Positions 58,263 through 64,000 of a DNA stretch of 64,000 bases are shown one piece after another; position 1 is the stretch's first letter; each line of letters starts with the position of its first letter. The translations under genes were made by a program, and so were the position numbers. The notes beneath the pieces are model-generated. The model searched no databases, had not been told where the DNA came from, and worked only from the letters and a program-made list of their open reading frames with translations. The DNA comes from Bacteroidia bacterium (lineage in GTDB: Bacteria > Bacteroidota > Bacteroidia > SpSt-205), in NCBI GenBank assembly GCA_026414975.1, contig JAOAHZ010000001.1, positions 1 to 64,000 on the forward strand. The letters run 5' to 3'.

Positions 58263-60257
58263 TTAGCGGGCCTGAGCTTTTAGGGCGGCGAGCCGGGCTT
58301 CTAGTGCATACAGCTCGTCCCTATACTTGGCTGCTGTAAGGTACTCTTCGGCCTCGGCAGCTTCTATCATGCGACGACGGGTCTCTTCTATTACCGCTTC
58401 CAATTGGGTAGGGGAGAGCGTCTGCATGCCAGGTAGGTCTAAAACCGAAAGCAAGCTCTCCGCTGCTTCCGTCATAAGCTGCTCTTGCCGGCGCCCTGCG
58501 CTGCGAGGCACAATCCCGTGAGCAGCATTATAGGCCAGCTGCTTCTGACGACGTCTCTCAGACTCCTTTATAAATCGTCTCATGGAGTCCGTAATACGAT
58601 CTGCATAAAGCACCACTTCTCCATCTACGTTCCGGGCTGCTCGCCCCGCTATCTGAATAAGAGAGGTCTCCGAGCGAAGGAAGCCCTCTTTGTCTGCTTC
58701 CAAAATAGTTACCAGAGAAACCTCAGGCAAATCCAAACCCTCTCGCAGTAGATTCACCCCGACGATTACTTCTATCTCTCCCCGGCGGAGCTTGTCTATA
58801 ATCTCCACCCTCTGAATAGCATTCAGGTCTGAATGGAGGTAGCTTGCTGCGACCCCTAAGCGTAAGAAGAAATCGGCTACCTCTTCGGCCAGTTTCTTAG
58901 TGAGGGTAATAACGAGGGCTCGCCCCCCTTGCTTACGATGCCGCCTCACTGTCTCCAGGAGGTGGTCTATGGCACCTTCCATCGGTAAGACGTAAACAGG
59001 CGGGTCCACTAGCCCCGTAGGACGAACAATTTGCTCCACAAAAGCCCCTCCCGTTTGTCCCATTTCATAGGGGCCTGGCGTAGCGCTGACGTAGATTACC
59101 TGTTCCACCAAGGACTCAAACTCCTCAAACCGTAAAGGGCGGTTATCTAAGGCAGAGGGAAGGCGAAACCCGTATTCCACTAAGACCAGCTTGCGAGATT
59201 GATCGCCTCCTATCATTGCCTTGAGCTGGGGCACTGTAACATGGCTCTCATCTATCACCGTCAGAAACGGACGAGGGAAATAGTCAATCAGCGTGTAAGG
59301 TCGCTCACCCGCAGCCCGTCCTGTAAGATGTCGAGAGTAGTTCTCTATGCCGTTACAAAAACCCAAAGTCCGCAGCTGCTCTATGTCGTACAACGTACGC
59401 TTACGCAGTCGGACGGCTTCTTCTGTTCTTCCTATGGACTCTAAGTAGCGAGTCTGGGCTTCCAGCTCCTCTTGAATGCGGGCTATGGCGACTTCCAACT
59501 TCTGAGGAGAGAGAACAAACATGTCGGAAGAATACAAAGTGAGCTCGCTCAAGCGCTTCTGAGGACGCAGCCCTGAGGGGTCTATCTCTTCTATCCCCTC
59601 TATGGCAGGTCCATAAAAACTAACTCGGTAACCTTTATCGGAATAGGCAGGGAAAATATACACCCTATCCCCTCGTGTCCAGAATGTACCAGGAGTCGAG
59701 CCTTCGCTGGTGCGGCGATACATCATTTGGACGAGCTGGTGGATGAGAGCTTGGCGGGGGTATCGCTTCCCAGGCGAAAGCTGGACCACATGCCGAGCAA
59801 ACTCAGCAGGGTCTGACAAGCCATATATCGCCGAAACCGAGGCTACCACTACTACATCCCGTCGTCCACTGACCAGCGCCGTCAGAGTCTCTAAGCGATA
59901 GCGCTCTATTTCTTTCAGGATACTTAGCTCCTTCTCTATGTAAGTGTCTGTAGCGGGCAGATAGGCTTCCGGCTGATAGTAGTCATAGTGCGATATCCAA
60001 TAGCAGACGAGGTTGTGAGGGAAAAACCGCTTGAACTCTGTATAAAGCTGCCAGGCTAAGGTCTTATTGTGGCTCAAAATAAGCGTCGGGAGCTGGACTT
60101 GGGCGATTACATTAGCTATCGTGAAAGTCTTACCCGAACCCGTCACGCCAAGTAAGACCTGGTGCTTTTCTCCGCGCTGAATCCCCTCTACCAGTTGAGC
60201 TATAGCTTGCGGCTGATCCCCCAGAGGAGTCAGCTCACTAACAAGCTGGAATCGCAT
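58263..60257 (-). CDS. uvrB: Excinuclease ABC subunit B
   Basis: Damage-verifying helicase of nucleotide excision repair. The 664-residue protein has Walker A LLGVTGSGKTFTIANVI, the beta-hairpin region YYQPEAYLPATDTYIEKE, FLTVIDESHVTVPQL (DESH box), the helicase motifs EVIVGVNLLREGLDLPEV and QIAGRAARN, and the C-terminal UVR motif (TAAKYRDELYALEARL) that contacts UvrC. uvrA is not in the window. It follows the E1 dehydrogenase gene by 76 bases on the same strand; no -7 box is evident in that gap. Confidence 0.96.
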   Translation of the reverse strand: MRFQLVSELTPLGDQPQAIAQLVEGIQRGEKHQVLLGVTGSGKTFTIANVIAQVQLPTLILSHNKTLAWQLYTEFKRFFPHNLVCYWISHYDYYQPEAYLPATDTYIEKELSILKEIERYRLETLTALVSGRRDVVVVASVSAIYGLSDPAEFARHVVQLSPGKRYPRQALIHQLVQMMYRRTSEGSTPGTFWTRGDRVYIFPAYSDKGYRVSFYGPAIEGIEEIDPSGLRPQKRLSELTLYSSDMFVLSPQKLEVAIARIQEELEAQTRYLESIGRTEEAVRLRKRTLYDIEQLRTLGFCNGIENYSRHLTGRAAGERPYTLIDYFPRPFLTVIDESHVTVPQLKAMIGGDQSRKLVLVEYGFRLPSALDNRPLRFEEFESLVEQVIYVSATPGPYEMGQTGGAFVEQIVRPTGLVDPPVYVLPMEGAIDHLLETVRRHRKQGGRALVITLTKKLAEEVADFFLRLGVAASYLHSDLNAIQRVEIIDKLRRGEIEVIVGVNLLREGLDLPEVSLVTILEADKEGFLRSETSLIQIAGRAARNVDGEVVLYADRITDSMRRFIKESERRRQKQLAYNAAHGIVPRSAGRRQEQLMTEAAESLLSVLDLPGMQTLSPTQLEAVIEETRRRMIEAAEAEEYLTAAKYRDELYALEARLAALKAQAR

Positions 60258-60333
60258 TAGGAGAGGTTAACCCTTTTGCTGCCCTGCCAAGTTGGTCTCT
60301 GTAGGACATAACCACCTTTGCGACTGCTGAGCT

Positions 60334-62688
60334 TCATTCGTCCTCATAAAGAGGGGGAAATCGTTGAGGTTCCACTTCTCGCATGAGCCGATACACACGG
60401 TCTATGATAAGCTCAGCGCTGGGCTTTGAGAAAAAGTCCCCGTCACTACCGTAGGCAGGCCGATGGTCCTTACCCGATATAAGGAGAGGGGGCGAGTCTA
60501 ACCAGAAGTAACCATTCTGCTTGTCCAAAACATGCCAAAGCATATAAGCGGTGGCCCCACCCGAGACATCTTCATCTATAAAGGCAATCCTGCCTGTCTT
60601 TCGGAGAGAAGACCCAATAACCCCGTGAAGGTCAAAAGGCAGGAGGGTCTGTACATCAATCACCTCGCACGATACACCCAGTTCAGCCAAGGCTTCAGCG
60701 GCTTCTATGGTTATTCGCACCATAGCCCCGTAGGTTACAAGGGTAATGTCAGTGCCCGAGCGCAAAACTTCAGGCACACCCAGTGGCACTCGGAACTCGC
60801 CAATATTCTGGGGCATAGGTTCGCGAAGGCGATAGCCATTCAGCACTTCTATAAGAACAGCCGGTTCGTCAGCACTTAGAAGCGTATTGTAGAATCCGGC
60901 AGCTTGAGTCATATTTCGGGGGACGAGTAGATAAAGCCCCCGTAAAGACCCCAGTAAGAGCTGCATCGGGGAGCCTGAATGCCAGATTCCCTCTAATCGG
61001 TGGCCTCGGGTACGGACAATCAGGGGCACCTTCTGCTTGCCTACGGTACGCCAAGAGAGCGTGGCCACATCGTCCGACAGAATTTGTACTGCATAAAGCA
61101 GATAGTCTAAGTACTGGACTTCTGCGATAGGGCGCAAGCCACGCAGCGCCAGCCCTATACCTTGTCCGACTATAGTAGCCTCACGAATGCCCGTGTCGGC
61201 GACTCTAAGAGGACCAAATGCGGCTTGGAGTCCAGCGCATCCTTGATTGACATCCCCCAGCTTACCTACATCTTCGCCAAAGATAACAACCCGCGGATCA
61301 CGCCTCAGAGCCTCTCGAAAGCAAGCGTTGATGATGCGAAAGCCCTCCACATGTTCGGCTTGGGGGGAATACTGAGGGGGTATGGGTGGCACTTGCAAAG
61401 CCGTACCCCTATACAGCAGAGAATCATAGCGCTTCTCTAAATCGGCGTACCGCTCTCGGTAAAGGCGAGACAAAGCTTGGCCCACGGGGCTGCCACGGAA
61501 GCGTCGCACACTCCGATGAAGGATTTCAAATACCTCTCGGTAAGTAACTGGCTTGAGTTTCTCTAACGCTGAGCATTCCTCGGAGGGAGGGAGCAGCTCT
61601 AAGACCTCTCGCTGAAAGGTATAGATAGGTCGCAAATAAGCCTCCCAAGCTCGGCGCTGAGCAGAGCGAGCCTCGGCTGTAGCTTCTTTCTCTATACCAT
61701 CCAGCTCCTCGGCAGCAGCTAATCCCGCTTCTATGAGCCATGCTCTCATACGCTGAAGTCCATCGTGGGCTCTCTCCCAGGCTAAGCGCTCTTGGGATTT
61801 GTAGCGTTCATGACTACCTGATGTAGAATGTCCTTGAGGCTGAGTCAGTTCGGTTACGTGGATGAGGGCAGGCACGTGGGTCTCCCTCACCTGCTGAGCC
61901 ACCTTTATGTAGGTTTCTACTAAAGTCGGATAATCCCATCCACGCAGCGTGTAGATTCGAATAGCGGGGGACATCCCTTGGAGAGCCTCGGATATGCTAG
62001 CCTTAGCGGTTTGCAGCTCCACGGGAACGGATATTCCATAGCCATCGTCCCAAACGCTCACAATAGCCGGTGCGCGCAGGACGGCCAGAGCGTTGATAGA
62101 CTCCCAAAAGAGTCCCTCACTGGTACTGGCCTCTCCAATCGTACCCCACGCGATTTCATCGCCATTTTGAGAAAAGTCGGTGAAAGCCGCAAGCTCAGGC
62201 AAATGACGATAAAGCACCGAAGCCCAAGCCAGTCCAACCAGCCGAGGCAGCTGGCTGGCTGTAGGGGATATGTCAGAGACGCTATTTTTTAGACTGACCA
62301 AGCTGAGCCACCTGCCCTGGTCATCTAAAAAAGCCGTAGCGAAGTGATTATTCATCTGGCGCCCCCCCGAGGCAGGTTCTCGTTCAGGATTCGTATCCGC
62401 ATAGAGCTGGGCAAAAAACTCTTCTGGCTTCATAAGCCCAGCAGCTAACATGAAAGTTTGATCTCTATAATACCCTGAGCGAAAATCCCCCGCTCGGAAA
62501 GCATGAGCCATCGCTAACTGAGGCAGCTCCTTCCCATCTCCAAAAATGCCAAACTTAGCCTTGCCTGTGAGAACCTCCTTGCGCCCGATGAGGCTAAGCT
62601 GACGACTCAAGTACCCTATATAATAATCCCGCAAGATAGCCTCCCGAGTCAGCCCGCCAGGTAAATCAACCGCCTTCACATGACTCAT
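60334..62688 (-). CDS. 2-oxoacid dehydrogenase E1, fused alpha and beta subunits
   Basis: Thiamine-diphosphate decarboxylase component of a 2-oxoacid dehydrogenase complex. The 784 residues join an alpha part (about 1-385: YRDQTFMLAAGLMKPEEFFAQL, cofactor segment IGEASTSEGLFWESINAL, SGSHERYKS) to a beta part (about 445-784: VVIFGEDVGKLGDVNQGCAG, VADTGIREATIVGQGIGLAL, EVQYLDYLLYAVQI). Fused E1 of this type occurs in Bacteroidota and is usually annotated for branched-chain 2-oxoacids; the actual substrate is unproven. No E2 or E3 gene is adjacent. ATG 62688 is supported by a box four bases upstream. Confidence 0.9.
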   Translation of the reverse strand: MSHVKAVDLPGGLTREAILRDYYIGYLSRQLSLIGRKEVLTGKAKFGIFGDGKELPQLAMAHAFRAGDFRSGYYRDQTFMLAAGLMKPEEFFAQLYADTNPEREPASGGRQMNNHFATAFLDDQGRWLSLVSLKNSVSDISPTASQLPRLVGLAWASVLYRHLPELAAFTDFSQNGDEIAWGTIGEASTSEGLFWESINALAVLRAPAIVSVWDDGYGISVPVELQTAKASISEALQGMSPAIRIYTLRGWDYPTLVETYIKVAQQVRETHVPALIHVTELTQPQGHSTSGSHERYKSQERLAWERAHDGLQRMRAWLIEAGLAAAEELDGIEKEATAEARSAQRRAWEAYLRPIYTFQREVLELLPPSEECSALEKLKPVTYREVFEILHRSVRRFRGSPVGQALSRLYRERYADLEKRYDSLLYRGTALQVPPIPPQYSPQAEHVEGFRIINACFREALRRDPRVVIFGEDVGKLGDVNQGCAGLQAAFGPLRVADTGIREATIVGQGIGLALRGLRPIAEVQYLDYLLYAVQILSDDVATLSWRTVGKQKVPLIVRTRGHRLEGIWHSGSPMQLLLGSLRGLYLLVPRNMTQAAGFYNTLLSADEPAVLIEVLNGYRLREPMPQNIGEFRVPLGVPEVLRSGTDITLVTYGAMVRITIEAAEALAELGVSCEVIDVQTLLPFDLHGVIGSSLRKTGRIAFIDEDVSGGATAYMLWHVLDKQNGYFWLDSPPLLISGKDHRPAYGSDGDFFSKPSAELIIDRVYRLMREVEPQRFPPLYEDE

Positions 62689-62692
62689 GGAA

Positions 62693-62700
62693 CAAAGATA
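62693..62700 (-). promoter_or_regulatory. -7 box TATCTTTG for the E1 dehydrogenase
   Basis: Exact TAnnTTTG on the minus strand, then ttcc and ATG. The rest of the 226-base gap up to 62914 shows no gene; it holds an 8-bp inverted repeat CCGATAGC/GCTATCGG with arms about 70 bases apart. Confidence 0.6.
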
Positions 62701-62914
62701 GCCCTTTCACTTAAAGAGAAATCAACCCTAAAAACCGATAGCTGCGCTAAACAAAGATGGCCAACTGAGCAAAGGCACAAGAGCAGGCATACCCTGAGCA
62801 GGACCGAGCATGGCTATCGGCAGCCTCCTTGAACCCTCCCCTAAAGACAAGCCGCCTCTAATCAACAAAAGAGCACCTCAACTTGCCCGAACAAGATAAG
62901 CGTATCTACCCCTT

Positions 62915-63793
62915 TCAATCCATTGGGGCAAAGAACCCTTTTACTTGCTGCATCCCAGTAGGGGTATATATACGCACCACAGCAGGGCCGAAAGGTCGGA
63001 TTATCCATGTGCCTTCGCCGATTTCTCTGACTTCGGCAGATATAGGCTGCCCTAAGAGATTCCAGGCCTCGAACAAAGGCTGGACAAGACTGCGGATGGT
63101 AACGCCTGTCGGGCCTATTTGATAGGCGAGGGAGTTAGAGCTAAGCTGATGGATGGCGACTATGCCATCTAAGTCCGCACTCAAACGGTCAGGCGGTTGC
63201 CAAGAGGTAGCATCCGTCACTCGCACATATTTTGCCCAAGCAAGTCCCACTACAGACAAGTCAAAGGCGTCCCCGCCCGACTGAGAGGGGTCCTGCCAGT
63301 TTATAGGGCCTGAGCAGCCCATGCAGCCTGTTGGCGTGCGTCCCGCCAGTCCTTGCCCAGTTATGGAGTCAAAAGGAAAAACGACCCAGTTTATCCCGTC
63401 TTGAGAGACCGATACGATCATCCACTCGTCAAAGACCTGGCCACTTCCATAGCGGAAGGGGTTTTCAAAAACAGTAAAATCGGGACCCGGCCCATCGGCT
63501 ATGGGCGGATCAAACTCCAAAGCAATAAATCCCCCCTTCCCCAAGGAAACCACCTGACAGGGGTCAGCGCAAGGATTGGTGGGTGTTGCCGAAGTGCATA
63601 TTTCTCCCAGCACATTGTATGGGAAATACTGAGGGTCCTGACCGAAACTCTGGGAGGAGCCCAGTTGATAACTATACACTCGCACAGGCCAGATACTGGG
63701 AGAAGCAACGGGCCAGCAGCGAGGGCCGCATGCACATTGAGCCCATACAAACCCCACTAAGGCTAAACTAAAGCGGGCGAAGGCTCCCCCCAC
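62915..63793 (-). CDS. Secreted cell-surface protein, beta-sandwich type
   Basis: A 292-residue secreted protein (GTG start; leader ARFSLALVGFVWAQ). The mature part has four Cys pairs and blocks seen in a widespread family of surface proteins: GGFIALEFDPPIADGPGPDFTVFENPF, then WMIVSVSQDGINWVVFPFDS. Next come GGDAFDLSVVGLAWAKYVRVTD and ADLDGIVAIH, suggesting a discoidin-like metal- or glycan-binding sandwich. The C-terminus (GTWIIRPFGPAVVRIYTPTG) only loosely resembles a type IX sorting tail. Its start overlaps the upstream oxidase gene by 31 bases. Function unknown. Confidence 0.75.
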   Translation of the reverse strand: MGGAFARFSLALVGFVWAQCACGPRCWPVASPSIWPVRVYSYQLGSSQSFGQDPQYFPYNVLGEICTSATPTNPCADPCQVVSLGKGGFIALEFDPPIADGPGPDFTVFENPFRYGSGQVFDEWMIVSVSQDGINWVVFPFDSITGQGLAGRTPTGCMGCSGPINWQDPSQSGGDAFDLSVVGLAWAKYVRVTDATSWQPPDRLSADLDGIVAIHQLSSNSLAYQIGPTGVTIRSLVQPLFEAWNLLGQPISAEVREIGEGTWIIRPFGPAVVRIYTPTGMQQVKGFFAPMD

Positions 63794-64000
63794 AGTACGC
63801 TACGAAGGTAGGGCGTAATAAATATCCCATTTGGGTCCGACGCCCTCTGAATGTGAAGAAACCGTTCTAGCTCTGGATACACCCGCCGAAGGTATTCCGC
63901 AGAAGCGGTATGCAATTTTCCCCAGTGAGGCCGTCCTTCATAGGCTTGGAAGATAGCTTCTATCCCCCGAAAGTAAGTCTCATACGGCATCCGATGGTAC
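63763..64000 (-). CDS. Sugar-1,4-lactone oxidase (ALO family), C-terminal part, cut by window end
   Basis: Only the last 78 residues are inside the window; the frame is open to base 64000, so the ORF-track Met at 63990 is internal. The fragment has EGRPHWGKLHT and YPELERFLHIQRASDPNGIF, the C-terminal signature of FAD-dependent D-arabinono-1,4-lactone / L-gulonolactone oxidases. The His of HWGK is conserved near the flavin. The FAD-binding domain must lie beyond the window. Substrate not determinable from this part. Confidence 0.8.
   Translation of the reverse strand, partial: YHRMPYETYFRGIEAIFQAYEGRPHWGKLHTASAEYLRRVYPELERFLHIQRASDPNGIFITPYLRSVLWGEPSPALV

Noticed and set aside
1-64000. CRISPR arrays, insertion sequences, prophage, integrase or toxin-antitoxin genes
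   Set aside because: None seen on either strand; no clustered direct repeats, transposase motifs or tRNA-adjacent integration sites.

Overview
This 64 kb window is densely packed, single-chromosome-type DNA of about 50% GC from a member of the Bacteroidota. The evidence is gene content and order. The cell-envelope cluster DUF6089-uppS-bamA-skp-skp, the purH-mreBCD-mrdA cluster, folP-cdaA, lpxK-punA, a split transketolase, a fused alpha/beta E1 dehydrogenase, a PorV-like barrel, a PF14121-like porin and DUF2851 are all typical of that phylum. The -7 promoter motif TAnnTTTG recurs upstream of genes, and signal peptides often end in -AQ or -GQ. The futalosine menaquinone enzyme MqnC is also present. 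I see no rRNA, tRNA, CRISPR array, insertion sequence or phage gene, so this reads as core chromosome rather than a genomic island.

Layout. 1-1.2 kb: mqnC (minus), interrupted by an in-frame amber codon. 1.5-9 kb (minus): GT2, then a sigma-factor-led operon (sigma, methyltransferase, DUF6089, uppS, bamA, two skp/ompH). 8.9-13.6 kb (plus): Zn phospholipase C-like protein and methyltransferase (apparently joined by a frameshift), Nudix, folP, cdaA, SDR. 13.7-19.1 kb (minus): two paralogous secreted proteins, nadK, a secreted protein, DUF2851, EVE and acyl-CoA dehydrogenase. 19.3-25.8 kb (plus): an orphan Wzt-type ABC ATPase and a 1706-residue alpha-2-macroglobulin. 26-29.2 kb (minus): transketolase halves, folK and a TPR lipoprotein. 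29.3-40.2 kb (plus): an EGF-like lipoprotein, a c-heme lipoprotein, DUF6580, a beta-propeller lipoprotein, an acyltransferase, purH-mreBCD-mrdA-rimO and an unknown secreted protein. 40.1-43.4 kb (minus): ccmF and sixA. 43.6-48.7 kb (plus): rmlB, two receiver proteins, a tiny membrane protein, a histidine kinase and mlaEF. 48.8-52.4 kb (minus): lpxK, punA and a porin. 52.4-58.2 kb (plus): bioB, PorV-like, NHL lipoprotein, asd and a GT-C transferase. 58.3-64 kb (minus): a sugar-lactone oxidase tail, a secreted protein, fused E1 dehydrogenase and uvrB.

Genes within operons commonly overlap by 1-4 bases (ATGA, TAATG, TGATG), which points to translational coupling. Many first genes carry TAnnTTTG immediately before the start codon. 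Seven have exactly four bases between the box and an ATG or GTG, which predicts leaderless mRNAs.

Most notable items: the recurrent box-N4-start architecture, including 25-37 bp bidirectional promoters; the amber codon in mqnC; a probable one-base frameshift that fuses a phospholipase to a methyltransferase; a 34-residue membrane peptide filling the gap before the histidine kinase; a porin whose signal peptide lacks a normal start codon; and two copies of one perfect GC-rich hairpin 24.5 kb apart. I found no multi-gene system that I can confidently call new.
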